Source of the DNA: Paramarasmius palmivorus | Lineage: Eukaryota; Basidiomycota; Agaricomycetes; Agaricales; Marasmiaceae | Reading direction: 5' to 3' | Assembly: GCA_037176845.1 (NCBI GenBank) | Contig: JAYKXP010000114.1 | Location: forward strand, 96,594-160,593 | DNA: 64,000 nt | Shown: piece after piece, positions 24,483-36,589 of the stretch | Numbering within the stretch: the first letter of the stretch is position 1 | Layout: each line of letters opens with the position of its first letter | Position numbers and translations under genes: made by a program | Notes under the pieces: model-generated | The model's database searches: none | The model's input: the letters and a program-made list of their open reading frames with translations, nothing else | Told to the model about the DNA's origin: nothing

Positions 24483-26374
24483 TTATGTGGGCTTGTAATA
24501 GATAGTTGTTAAATACTAGACGCGGAGAGATCAGTCTTTGAACAATTACCCAGGCCAATGAGACGAACCTTCTTCCTATACCTCACGGTCTCTCCTACAG
24601 CAAGCACACCATTCTTAATCGCACTAGTACACAAGTGGTGCAGCACGACGTGGCTTGGGACAGGTAGCACTGACGTATCGTCAGCAATCGTCCTATTATC
24701 CACCACAGTCGGTATGGCAGGAGGTCCTCTGGCTCTGGGAGGCGACATAGGTCTCTCACTAAGACTGACTCTTGGTGGAGACATCGGTCGACTGCTCCCT
24801 GAAGGCCCAGCGCTATCAGTCGAACTCCTCGACGCAGAAACGTCCGTTCCAGAAGCCGTCGTCACCGGTAATGGCCTCTCTGGACGCTCCCTCTCTTCTC
24901 TCTCCTCAGCGGCATGCGTAGTCATCCCCAAATTCCTCTTATCTCTCTCTCTTCTCCTCTCACGTTCACCGACTTTCCCGGTCCCAGGTACCAAATTCGC
25001 ACCAGCCAACGCTACGCCCTGACTCACGCCAACCTTAATCGGCTGATTCAATATCAGCTTGTCCAAGATCCTAGGTAACCTCGGCGCAGGTGGGATATTT
25101 GGGAGGGGTACGAAACCGTTCACATGTTGTGTCCGGCCTCGACCTGGCTGTTCATAGCCTTGATACGACTGTTGATGTGCCAAGAAGGCTTCTTCCTGCT
25201 GAGCAGCCTCTATCAACTCGAGCGGTATCTCCGAAGTCCACTGAGGGGTATAAGGTGCAAACTTGACTGACGCGTTAGGTTTCTCGGCAAAGTCATTATC
25301 GTCATCGTCTGTCCAGAAGGAGTAGCCCTGCCTCTGAGGTGGTGGCGATGGCGGCGAAGCTGCGGCGATTTTAGATAGTGACGTAGCGGTAGGTGGAGCA
25401 CTGCCGTCGAACCCAGGACCAACTGCGACGTAATTTGCCAGCCCACCTTCCTTGGTCGACGGTGGTCGGCAAGTCGTCCGCTACGCGCCATTGGTCGTCG
25501 ACTAGGAAACGAAGATGATGTGTACCAGAACGTAGGAATATGGTTGTGCTGAATGTGTTCGAGTCTGGTGATCTAAAATGAAAGTTTATGGTGTTAGCAC
25601 GGTGCAAGCGAAAGGGGGCACGAAAAAAACGGCTTACTCCCTGTCCATACGCCGTCTTCCTCTCCATTCATCATCCCCTTGCCTGGCCAGGAATACATTG
25701 GTGCCTCCTCCATGCCATGATATCTTGACCATAACTTCATCGCCATCCAAGCTCTCTCTTTCCTTTTTCTCGAGGACTTCCTTATCTACCAGCTCTCCTG
25801 AAATCGCTGGCGATATTGTCTTCTTCACCGGAAGAGCCTCTCGTAAAGAAGTAAAGGGGTTATATTGTCCAGAATTCACCACATTCTCCTTCTCTTCGTC
25901 GCGCGCAGCGCCATCCTCAGTTGAAGATAGTAGTGGTGTCGTCAACGGAGACTCCTGGGTTCGATACGAGTGCGGTCGCGATTGTGTATGTTGTGACGAG
26001 ACGAAACTCGATTGCGTTGAAGGTTGCCTGGAGCTGTTATTCGAAGTCCTCTTTCGGCTTCTGTAGTCCGGATCTACAGGCTGTCCCTCGTTCCAAAATA
26101 ACGATCCCTGTCGTACCTGAGGGGGAATAGGTACAGGAATACTTCGATAGGGTGTTGTAGGTTGACTGTTCTGGTATGGATTCAAAGAAAGCGGCGCAAG
26201 ATCTGGCAATTCGAGCGACTTTTTCTTTGCTCTGAGCGAACGGTGAGGTCGAGGGGTATGTAAATGAGATGTTCGTTCTCGTTCACGGTCCGAATATGAT
26301 TTGGGATTGGGGTTTGGAGAAGAGAATCGTCGAAGACCGCCTCCGCCGTTCTGGGTCGATGAAGAGTTACCCAT
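24483..26374 (-). CDS. SNF1/AMPK beta subunit (Gal83/Sip type), with one apparent frameshift
   Basis: The product starts MGNSSS (26374), a likely N-myristoylation signal, then has a long Ser/Arg-rich region. A CBM48 glycogen-binding domain follows: VMVKISWHGGGTNVFLA, then SNTFSTTIFLRSGTHHLRFL, VDDQWRVADDLPTTVD and GGLANYVAV. The C-terminal ASC domain runs from YTPQWTSEIPLELIEAAQ to VLHHLCTSAIKNGVLAVG and RYRKK-YLTTIYYKPT. It scaffolds SNF1 kinase (alpha and gamma subunits) and directs its localisation. Exons: 26374-25638, 25572 to 24569, 24515-24483. Between TTVD and GGLANYV the frame changes by one base (near 25456-25461, GACCAAGGAAGG), with no possible intron; one extra base explains it. 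Since both sides are strongly conserved, a consensus error is as likely as true disruption. Confidence 0.88.
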
Positions 26375-27500
26375 GATAGGTTATAAAAAAAGAAGAGAAA
26401 GAAGAAAGAAGTGCCAAAAAATAGGCGTAGACGGGTGTTCAACTCGTGGTGGTGGTAGCGGTTCAAGAGAGGTCCAGAACTTGGTATACGAAATCGATAA
26501 AAGCAGCGATGGTAAGCGTAAGCTCCGAAGTCCGAAATCGGTCCGGTTTTCGGATTTTCTTTTTGTCTCGACTTCCGCAAATTCCGTGTGGATCGACAGT
26601 TTGGCCCTGGCAGCGTACGCCACAGAATGACAATGGCTCCACTGCAAGAATGTTTGAGCAATCTGGAAAGGGGCGATACTTGGGACTGGGGCGAACCTGA
26701 AGACGCTCGAAGACCTTCGAAGAGCCAGAAACGTTATGCGCTCAAGGTTTATCGATATCATTTTCAATGAAGCATTCAAATAACTCTGCTAGTAACGGCA
26801 ACATGAACAAGAACGTTGTCAACGTTTGTATCTTGGGTTCCGGATCTTCATACCTTCCTCACACTCCGGATTGACAGGGACAACGGTCCACTGAGGAATG
26901 GAGCAAGGTAAACCGAGACTCGGATTCGACTACTACGAGAAATGGTGGCAACAGGTGTACAAGAGCCAATGTCAAGGTTCATACCTGTTAATTCGAATAT
27001 ATTTGACCTGCATCGAACAATGTGGGCGAGCGAAGTGAAGGCAAACACCCGAGACCACATCTACCAGTGATTTCAAGGACGAGCTGCGTCCTGGGTTATC
27101 GGCAAATACATATACAATGCGCTACACGAACCAAGAATGCACTGGATTTCTTTCATCGATTTCGACAGCATAATTGGAAGCACAACGGCAACGAGGCTTA
27201 GAAGTAAGCTGCTAAACCCGACGAAGTGTCTAAATCGCCGACTATGATCGATATATGAAGCTGTGATTACTAGAACGGGTATGGTTACACCCAAGCAAAG
27301 ATGATGAGAGTTGTGACCAAGTCGCGTCGGAGTTTCCCGAAGCCATGTAAACCCAACTCCTCCCGAGCACTACAAAGCAGAAAGGTTCATTGATACAGTA
27401 TGTATGTGCGGTATTCCATATTACATCGTGTATTCTACAAGAAGAATCTAAAGGTTATGTTATAAAACCTCCCATATACAAAACAATGACACAACAGGCG
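26375..27500. other. Intergenic region, 1.1 kb
   Basis: Upstream region of the SNF1 beta gene and downstream flank of the membrane-protein gene. Open frames on both strands are short, overlap one another and show no recognisable domain. Confidence 0.5.
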
Positions 27501-28746
27501 CTACGCCGATACCTTCTCGATCTGATTTTGACGTGCTTCCCACCAAACCTTCTCCCTTGCAAGGCCCCATTTAGAGATGAAATAAGATATGACTCCACTG
27601 AACAGCGCCCAAATAAAGAATTGTCCCAGAACCCATCCAAACGCCCATGCCAGATTAGTCGTCCATGTCACCGCAGCTGTGATTCCGCAATAGACAGCAG
27701 CCATGAATGTCCAATATACGGTTTGTATATACATTAATGAGCGGAAAGGCGGTGAGATGTTGTATCTTTCATAGGAATTAGTATCGAACCATGACGGAAA
27801 GATGAGAAGGGCAATTACCTAGCTTGTACATTCTTCCTCCATTCTCTGCCTCCTTCAAAATCTACCGCTCCGACATCCTCTAACGTGTAATATGCCGCGG
27901 GCTTCATTGTTTCACCTTTCGGATCTGAAGACACTAGGAAGGGTAGTTTCGGCGCGAACAGGGATACTAAAAATACGACTCCGACTGGTCCGACGAGCAT
28001 CATGGTAGACATGAGGAAGAAATCGTAGAATGCAATGGCAGGTGCAATGGCTAACGGGAATGCAAAGACGAGAAGGCCTAGTGTGTATGTCCACATCACG
28101 AAGTCAAGGTGCCACCATGTGTCGGTTATGAGAGGGCCGTACTTGGTTCGGTGCCGTGTTACTGACGAGTAAAGTGGGTTAAACGGTGCTGCGGAGAGAC
28201 GAAGTAGAAGGGGACGTACGACGATAGAGCCTAAATGGAGCGTCGAAACAGCTTGATACTCCTAGAGCGGCTGAGCCGATACCGATAAGTTCTTTGTCAG
28301 ATATTCGGGTGTCTATTCGATGCATCAAAGTCAGTGAACGTTGCGGGTAGCTTGAACGAGATAAAGAACTCACAAACATGTAAGGGATAGAACAATACAC
28401 ATGGAACGACCACGTTACAAAATATAAGGAAGGTAATGTAGAGTGCCACAGCCCACCAGCGATAGCTGAAGTGGAGCGGAGGCAATTCTGCTAGCGTCGA
28501 ATTTCGGTGTTCTGGAGGTTCGACCGCGGTCATTTGGGATAAATCTGATTCTCTCTTCTCGTTTGCGCTCATATTAAAGTCTGAGAATGAAGGTGAGGAA
28601 ACAATGGAAGGGAAAAGTGAACTACAACTTTACGCACCTGAACTAGACTCGTTTTTTCTTCGTCCTTTGGCAAAACTTGTTGCGTCGTCGCTCCCAGCAG
28701 CTGTACTTGAGGTTGCAGTATTCGTGGTCGTCATTTTAGAGGTCAT
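27501..28746 (-). CDS. Conserved fungal multi-pass membrane protein, function unknown
   Basis: ATG at 28746. Exon 1 encodes a Thr/Ser-rich cytosolic start (MTSKMTTTNTATSS); later exons carry LHFSYRWWAVALYITFLIFCN, then DKELIGIGSAALGVSSCFDAPF, DFVMWTYTLGLLVFAFPLAI, FYDFFLMSTMMLVGPVGVVF, RSLMYIQTVYWTFMAAVY and a last helix before SKWGLAREKVWWEARQ. About seven hydrophobic segments are visible. Several GT-AG introns of 50-60 nt separate them, and the stop is at 27501-27503. The layout fits a family of fungal membrane proteins with no assigned activity; I infer an endomembrane or plasma-membrane location only from hydrophobicity. Confidence 0.78.
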
Positions 28747-29210
28747 AGAGGAGGTCGGAGAAGAAATTCAATTCTAAAATATGTTTGGAGCGAGAGCAAC
28801 TTCACTGAACAGGAAACATGATGGGAGTGGGAAGCAATCCGAGAATGACGTCGACCATCCACAGCTCCCAAATAACCGTCGGATGATTACAGAAACGGCA
28901 GTTGTAAGCTTCTGATGTATTTTTAGATAACCTGTTTGTCAATAAATTGAGGGGATCAAGAGAGGATCCTTAACAATGGGGTAGTATTGAGTTATGTAGC
29001 TGGTGGACGTCAAGTGAATCATTGTTTTCTTGGCAAGTTTGTTTTGACCTTACGTACCGGTCGCGTACTGTACTTGGGAAATGCACACGAAGAACGATTT
29101 TAGTAGACAGCCAACGTGGTCTTGCTAATCATACAAGAGATACAAATATATCACCTAAATAGTCCTAGTACAATACACCATTCACCAAAGCCCTTCAGAA
29201 CCAAGAAAAT
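28747..29210. other. Intergenic region between the membrane protein and gene C
   Basis: 464 bp, upstream region of the membrane-protein gene and 3' flank of gene C. No gene seen. Confidence 0.5.
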
Positions 29211-32200
29211 TCAATCCATGCGAGGTTTCTTCGGATTCGGTACGCTGAAACCGGAAACACCGAACCTCACCTCGTCCAAAGAGCGTTTGAGCGACCCACC
29301 GGATGTGCTGGTTGTTGAGGGTTCCCAAACTGTCGACGGATACGGTCGAGTAACTGTGCCTTCTATCATCCCGGTGATCCATGCGTAATCCTCACCGAGA
29401 ATTAGCATCTGGTCCTGGACCGTTCCAAGGGACCGTAGGATGCTCTTCGCCTCTGGCTGATTGAGCTCCCATTTTGTCAAACTTCTCCGATACTGCGATT
29501 CGAAAAAGATGAGCCTCATGTCCCTGAAGGTTCAGAATACAAAACTTACAGTAAATTGAGAGGTCGAACCGGCCTGCTCCTTTGGCCCCATGATGTCTTG
29601 CGCAAACTTCTTGGTCAAATTACACGCAAATGTTGAATATGGAGTTTGTGTCAGTTTCAGTTGGTGTCTACGCAGAAAATCAGGGAGGTCCTTGAGAAAA
29701 GGGACCAGCTTTTGCTTAAGGTATTCGTGCTTGTTTGGCTTCGATTGTACAGGCCACCAAAACTTGTCTAGAACAGTAGCGACCCGATGAGGCAGATGAA
29801 GCTTGAAGCAGAGCTCGAGCAGTTCAATGCCTCTAGAGTTTCCACGGAGGAACACGTAGTTGACGTCTGAAACATCAAAGACTTGGACCACCCGATCCAA
29901 ACATGACTCTAGCACCTCCTGCAACTGAGCCTGCGATTCCGAAGTAGTTGCCCTTGGTCGGAGAGTATCTGAGGCCCATTGCGCATGATCTTTAATTGTG
30001 GAAGGGTTCATTTCCCCCAAGCGTTCAGTTGTTAGCCTAACGAGCACACGTCAGAGAATGATAAGTTGACGATTGGAAGTCTAACCATTGTTTGAGAGTA
30101 TCAATGGGATTCGCCGTATTCTGGAGGGCTTTATGAATGTATGACGAATTTGGTGTGTTAGAACTCCGGAACACTTCGAAGGCGTGCTGGAAGAACACCA
30201 TGCAGCTGTCCCTCGCTAGTGGCTTGCCCTCGAAAAAAGTTGGTAACCGCTCGATCAACGACGTATAATAATCTCGAGCAGGTCGCTCTGGGTTTGCGGT
30301 AGTCTGGATCGAGTGCCCTTCCCACATGCGACAGAAGAAAGGACCTATGGCGTCTGGGGCATTATAGTGTATGCAGAGGTCGAGTAAGTCGAGTATAGGA
30401 TCAACCGTGTGTACCTCCTCAATAGGACCATAGTAATTGCGTTTTGCCATTTTGGTCGGGTAGAGACAAATGGTGGTTGTGATCTGTCGAATACAGTCCG
30501 CTAGGATCTGGGGGATAGTGGCTTCGTCGAAAAGGCTTGACGAGTCTCTGCTGAATTGCTGCAGGCGTGTCAACAGCTCTTTCCAGACGACTAAGTTGGA
30601 TGGCTGAACAGCACAGAGGCGAGGTATGAAACTAGACGAACCCAGTCAGCCAATGAGCAAGAACATAAAAGCAACCATACACATCACGGAGATATTGGGT
30701 TGGGTTGCTTTTCGATAACAAGACGTCGATTGCCCAGTCAATTTCCTCAATTTCTAGGTTTTGTATGGTGGCAAGTATCGTTGCTTGCTGTTCATTGCAC
30801 CAAGTCTCGATCGTTGTGTCCCCAACACTACGCATCCTACGCAAAAATATCTCTCGTACATCGTTTGAGGATTCATTCACAAAGGCCGCAGTATATCTAG
30901 GTGGCCTCGTTAATAAGGTGTCAACACACAAGCGGAGGGTTCACCTTTCTTGAATCTGGGGCCAACTGAAGGCTTGATAGCCTGAACAAAGACCATCCAC
31001 ACCAACCAAACTCAAAACGCGTGTACCACATGCATCGAGCACTTGGAGAAAGAGCTCGACATCGTTCCACCGGTCAGCGGTTTGACGCAAGCAAGAACAG
31101 ACGCGACTCAAGCCCTGAGTATCCAGAGAGTTGCGTTCCATCCATTCTAGCAGGGCTTCGACAAGCCGCTGCTCTTTCCCGGTCGGTGCCCGAGAAACGG
31201 ATGCAGAGAGGCGGCGACATGCATAGTCGACGATATCTTTGTCGACGGAGAATTGGAGCTGAGAAGACGACTCCGGAGTTATAAGTAGGGCACCCCTAGT
31301 GTAGGCTGTGGGATTACAAATATGTTGAGTGTAAAATATGATGATATCGAGTGATTGAACCCACTATAAGTCAGGTAGCCGCGCTAAGATCGACGAAGAT
31401 GAGCATTCTGGAGAATCCCCTTCAGAAATATTAAACGCACGTCCATTTCTTGCCAGTCGAACTCTGAGCGCCGGTTTCCATCAGCGATGTCCTCATTGAT
31501 GAAGAGCTGCCCGCTATCTCGGTGGCCCTCAATGCCATCCAAGATGGGCCCAGCTATACTCAGAGGCATCCCGTCGGGTGTGGAGACGTCCGATACTTCG
31601 AGCGTTATGCTAGAATCGTCGGGCATGTATAAGTCATCTGGATCAGGTTCCTCCAGATCTTCCCAGTCTGAGCGTCCATTATACTGATAATCAGGCCCCA
31701 AATCCACGGTGCCAGACTCGGTGTACTCGACTATTCCAAAATGAAGGTCGAAACCATAGGATTTAGCAAAAGGGGCTATCTCTATCAAGATCAGTGAATC
31801 ATCGTCGGTGAGATCACTGGTCTTGAACCTTGACTCGTATTCTCCGTCGTTGAAGAGATATATAAGGAGGTGAGGGACTGCGGTCACTGCATCTGCATTG
31901 TCCAGCAAACGCCTCCATGATTTGAAGACTCGATGAAGCGCTTCGTTTTCGGCGTCTAAGTCAGGGAAGCGTGGAATAGACTCAGTTCTGCCGAGACAGG
32001 ATAGCTCGTAGTGCAAGGAGACGACGAAGCCAGATTGAACGTGGTCAACAGTTTGGACAACCGGAGAGTATGAACCTATGACAGTGGTAGTCGTGACGTC
32101 GTGTGGATCTGTCGCGAAAGTCTTTGTCTGGCCTTTGTAGGTGGAACGTATATCGCCTCCAGAATGTCGCGAAGGCAAGACTATGGTCATGTGTCCATAG

Positions 32201-32944
32201 TGACGAGCGTCTTCAGTAAAGCTGTATGATGATCAATGAATATTTGTACTAAGACATACAAGAGGCACACTTCACTTGTTTATGATATAAGCTTGGTGCC
32301 TGACATACGAACATGTTACTGAGCAGGAGCTCAAAACACAAAGAAGTAAACGCACTCGGTGTTTGGGCAGCGTATAAGCAGATATTTCAGACGTTTGAGC
32401 AATGTTACCGGACGGAATGGAAATTTCCAGAGCACAGTGAAGCGATGGGATTACTGTTTGTGTTAGCCAGTCATTCCAACGGGGATTTTCAATGACAACC
32501 TTGATAATAGATGGTGAGGTTTATGACCGGGAAGTTACCGCTAAAAACCCACCTCATCCCCAGGAAATCTCCAGACACAGCGCTCCTCAAGGACACCTGG
32601 CGGCGTCAGAGTCTCGGCAATCTTTGGTGGTTGCGTGTCGTTCAGAGGTAACCCAATGAAACCGATTCCATTGAGCCAGAGGCAAGGATTGGGTGCATCG
32701 AAATAGGTTTTAGAGTCGGAAAAGGTCCCTTGGAAGTGAAAGGTTCCGGCTTCTAACGCAGCGTCGAGTGATTCCTGTGATGGTAGTTGGGAAAACAGCA
32801 CGAAAAACAAGAATCGAGGTGAGCGCTTACTAGGATTTCATCCGCGGGAATTACCGAGTGCAGTTTCTCGTCGGCATCGTCGATACCCCTTCCCACATAG
32901 TTCTCCCAGTCTTCGATGTCGAGGAGCTTCTGGGTCAAACTCAT
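29211..32944 (-). CDS. Gene C: oxygenase-family paralogue, frameshifted and lacking the Cys cluster
   Basis: Paralogue of gene A in reverse orientation. Exon 1 (32944-32831) has IEDWENYVGRG; exon 2 (32774-32553, 222 nt as in A) has DAPNPCLWLNGIGFIGLPL. Exon 3 (32499-32356) is 144 nt where A and D have 143, and the frame changes between SGNIA and KRLKYLLIR, so one extra base lies near 32393-32400. From about 32260 the frame resumes with YGHMTIVLPSRHSGGDI, then VQSGFVVSLHYEL, YTRGALLITPESS, CLRQTADRWNDVELF, YTAAFVNESSND and QAQLQEVLESCLDRVV. The segment with the GCGCxxC motif present in A and B is missing before the last exon, which ends in NPKKPRMD. It may be a pseudogene, or a working gene with a consensus error. 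Confidence 0.75.
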
Positions 32945-33280
32945 GTCTGAAGAGAGAAGGAAAGAAAGTTGGCGTTAAATTCCTGAGCAAATGTTTTTAT
33001 CCATAGCAACTCGAACAAAGACATACTCGACGTAACTAGGTCTGAACAAAGCATTCCTAGTAAGTACATAAATATGTACATTGTCTAGAAAAGGATGATC
33101 CACGTATGAATTCAGATATCAAAGCCGAAGTCAATCCGTGTACGTGTGTGTTTTCTTCAAATTCTTCATGTTATCAGTGTTATTGAACTCCGATATCAAA
33201 ACACTCAAAGCCGAATTGGTTATTCACATTCATTGAACATCCTAGGCTATAGTAAGTACCAAAAGTCCACAAAGAACTCC
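32945..33280. other. Intergenic region between gene C and the secreted-protein gene
   Basis: 336 bp, upstream region of gene C. No gene seen. Confidence 0.5.
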
Positions 33281-33794
33281 TCAAGCGACTGTGAATGGTG
33301 CGCTAGTTCCTCCAACCATGACGAACCCGTCCTGAGGGAATGTCACATCAGCCCAAAGCAACCAACTGTTGGTTTCACCGAGGGTGTCGACGGGAGGCAA
33401 CTAGAAACAAGAAGGGTCAGAGTTCAAACTTTAAGCATACACGCTTAAAACTAACCGTAGCGGTCTTGTCAAGAGTCACAGCGTCAGCACCAAACTCGTT
33501 ACGGGAAAGGAGCAAACGAGGAGTCGGGTTTCCGTTGGCGAATTTGCCCTGGACGAAGAAGTCGACGAACAAGGGGTGGTTGCGGGCCTTTGAAGCGTCG
33601 TAGTGGATATCAAAGTTCTGGATGAACAAGATCGTGTTAGCCACGATCAGTGTACTTGAAAATGGAAAGATACATGCCTCGCCGGGGGTAATCTGAGTGT
33701 TGCCAACAACATCGACTGTACCAAAGCGAAGAGCTTCTTGAGCAACGGCGAACCCAGCGGTGGCAAGAGCGACGAAAACAGCGGAGAAGCGCAT
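33281..33794 (-). CDS. Small secreted protein (132 aa)
   Basis: ATG at 33794 begins a signal peptide, MRFSAVFVALATAGFAVAQ. The mature part has FGTVDVVGNTQITPGE, then NFDIHYDASKARNHPLFVDF and KFANGNPTPRLLLSRNEFG, and ends LWADVTFPQDGFVMVGGTSA. It resembles small fungal secreted proteins of unknown function whose sequence begins with a similar FGTV...PGE block. Exons: 33794-33678, 33617-33456, 33400-33281. The first intron starts with GC (GAG|GCATGT) and is 60 nt, so retaining it keeps the frame and would add 20 residues. A TATA-like CCTTATA (minus strand TATAAGG) lies near 33917. No enzymatic motif is visible. Confidence 0.75.
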
Positions 33795-35094
33795 TGTGGA
33801 GATCTGATCGAATAATCAATATCGGGTGTAAGAGTACAAGCAGCGAGGGAAAGCTATACCTAAACTGAAGAGAGAAGAGAAGGCAATGATGAGGAGTCCC
33901 CACAAGTGACAGTGGCCTTATATTCCTCTGTCAAATGAATAGACGGATATCTCAGGCCGCAAGTACGAGCAAGAACACGCGTAGAAGACTAGGTCCGAAC
34001 CATGACGAGCCTCGAGAATATTGACAAGTGGAGATCATCAACATGATAGGGATCTTGAGTTCCCCGTCCCTCCGATGGAAAGACCACAAGCACTCGACCG
34101 GATGTCATCTGTGCAATCTTGGCCTACCGTGACTTGCAGACAAAGTACGTCCGACGTAGGACCTCCGAGCGTGCTCCTTGTTGTGATTTCACTATGTCTG
34201 TGGGATATCGGTGTTTCCAGTCCTGTTATGCGGTTTCATGAACGCTTTGTAATGTGGGGCAACGGGCTCAACCCGAGAAACGACACTAACATCGACATTG
34301 AAGCAAAGAAACGGAGGCAAATTGTGGGATGAGACGGTCCCCAAGGCCGTGGAAGGAAAATGATAAGTGAACTATTGATTTTGACTGAATTTGCGCCATC
34401 CGTGTCCACTCACGCCAACGCAAGATGTTGCGAAGCGGTTTCATCAGCATGCGGTGGACCTGCAGGGGACAGCTGAGTCAGACACCATGGAAGAGAGAAC
34501 CCGCACTCGAACCGAAGGAAGCCAACCAATCATGCCGTCTGGCAGAAACGGTTAAATTCTCAAACATTTCTCATCACGGCTGGTGGAGATCACACCTGAA
34601 AAGCCCAGCCAAAACTGGCACCTCCTCCTCGCTTTCATTGTGATTGCTGTGTAGTGGGTGCTGTTGGCGTGTATGGCCCCCTTCTGGAATAGAGCCTGTG
34701 TAATTTCATCTGTGAATCAGATAATGGTCTGTGGAGTGGTTTGGAAGCTGTGAGACTCACCATGTTACCCGAAACCGTGGCCAGTCTTATAATAAGTTTC
34801 GATGCCTACTCAACAATGATTGTCGAGCAGAATGACAGTCTCCTGCAAAACAATGGTGAACCACGCAGAAGGGACTGAGAGCATCGCACATCGCACATCG
34901 CAAGTTGCATGCATGCCATTCCGATAGACTTGAGAAACTAAGAACGATGGATATCAGCGTAGCAACGTTTAAATGACAACTTACAGCGGGAACAGCGGTC
35001 AAAGTAGGTTCGCAGTCGGTTCGCAGTATATGGTTCTGAGCATAAATTGTAAAAGTACTGGGCGCCTAATTGTCTGCAGTCTCTCTCTACCCCC
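33795..35094. other. Intergenic region, 1.3 kb
   Basis: Divergent upstream regions of the secreted-protein and F-box genes. Short frames (for example 34021-34332) have no recognisable domain or splice support. Confidence 0.5.
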
Positions 35095-36396
35095 ATGCTC
35101 CCCATCGAGCTCGTCGTTCATGTTCTTGACCTCCTCCATCCCAAAGAAGACCAAGAATCTCTAAGGGCATGTGCTATCGTTCATTCGACCTGGACACCAG
35201 TCGCACAAGCCATACTATTCCATAGTCTCACCATCCACGGCATTTCGCCTCATCACGAAGATTACACGGAACTATCAGATCGATGGATTCAGTCTCTCTC
35301 GACACTAATAGAATCCCTCGAAGTACATCCTTATCTCGTGGAATATGTTCAGGATGTGCGTTTGAGGCATTTGGAGAGTCAGAACTTTAGGGACGGTGCG
35401 AGACGTCAATGGTGCCAGGAGAACGATACAATTGCGAGGTTACTTTGTAAACTCACAAACGTTCGCAGTCTTTCACTTTTTACGATGTGGATATGTCACT
35501 GTATCCGAATCGATGCGAGAATCCATCCAGCACATCTTCCAGTTGCCTTCTCTTGTTTCTCTCGAAATTCAGTGGACGACCTTTCCATCTCTCGCACAAT
35601 TCCTGACCATGTTCTCAACCGCTCGTGGTCTTACCCGTATCAAGCTCTCAAGCTTGCGGTTCACAGAGCCACGAGGTATTGACGAAGCGTTGGCGGCCAT
35701 CACCACACCACCACGGAGCATTCACATTCAGGAGCTCCATTTTCACTTGGTGCGACTGAAACCGTTTGTTGCATGGTTTGAAATGCCCCAATGTCCCATG
35801 AACTTGAGCGGCTTGAAGACGCTTCGTCTACACCGATCGTCCATGTATGATCACGAGAGCACCGCAACCCTGTTGAATGCGGGCGGTGCCAGTCTATCTC
35901 ACCTAGATCTAGAAGGCCCTTATCGTGCCACTGGTGAGTCTTGCCTTCCTTGCAATGACTACAGCTACTAATAGTCTTGTCTTTGCCAGAGAGCGATCAG
36001 GTTCATCTTGGGTACAACCCTAACATTAGGACGCTCGCGCTCATCAATCTCCAACAAACGGAGACGTATGATCCGGTTCAGTGGATATTATCCTTGTTCA
36101 GACCACTCAAACAGAGCCTTCTGCACACCATCCGTCTCGAAGTGCATGTCGAGCAGCCGTCACACGAGTTCTGGGGTCGTTGGGGGCCCGTCGACGATCT
36201 CTTTTCCCTGCCGATCTTTCAAGCTTTAGAAGAAGTGATCTTGGTAGTGTCCAGTTCCGAGAAACCGTATGAACCCAAAAGTATTATCGAGGAAGGGTTT
36301 CCACAGTTGGTGAAGAAGGGTATAGTGAAGGTAGAGACGGAGTATAGAGAGAGGGAGCTCAGTCGAGCACTCGTAATGGCTGTTCCATTGCAATGA
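35095..36396 (+). CDS. F-box/LRR-like protein, with one apparent frameshift
   Basis: The start MLPIELVVHVLDLLHPKEDQ with ACAIVHSTWTPVAQAILFHS is the degenerate F-box of Agaricomycete proteins, followed by a region with LEVHPYLVEYVQDVRLRHLE typical of the same group. The following repeats (LPSLVSLEIQWTTFPSL, LSGLKTLRLHRSS, GGASLSHLDLEG) suggest leucine-rich repeats that would choose targets for an SCF ubiquitin ligase. Between SLSLFTMW and SESMRESIQHIFQLP the reading frame changes by one base near 35480-35515, and no GT-AG pair gives the right phase. One ordinary intron removes about 35934-35989. The stop is at 36394-36396. Confidence 0.7.
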
Positions 36397-36589
36397 ATGG
36401 AGGATTCTCATTTTCGTGTTAAGAGTTCTAAATAGATACTCTCAAGTGTCAGTTCCATAGATGTTTAATCAACGCTCATCAGAACGATTCTTTCCATTAT
36501 TCTTTTGATCACCAATTATACAAAACTCAAAATAAACTAATAGTAGTTAAGTCGTAAACGATCCACATCCATCATCAGCGAATGCTCAT

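Noticed and set aside
24558..25022. 154-codon plus-strand frame
   Set aside because: Antisense to the C-terminal part of the SNF1 beta-subunit gene, whose conserved ASC domain fixes the minus strand as coding.
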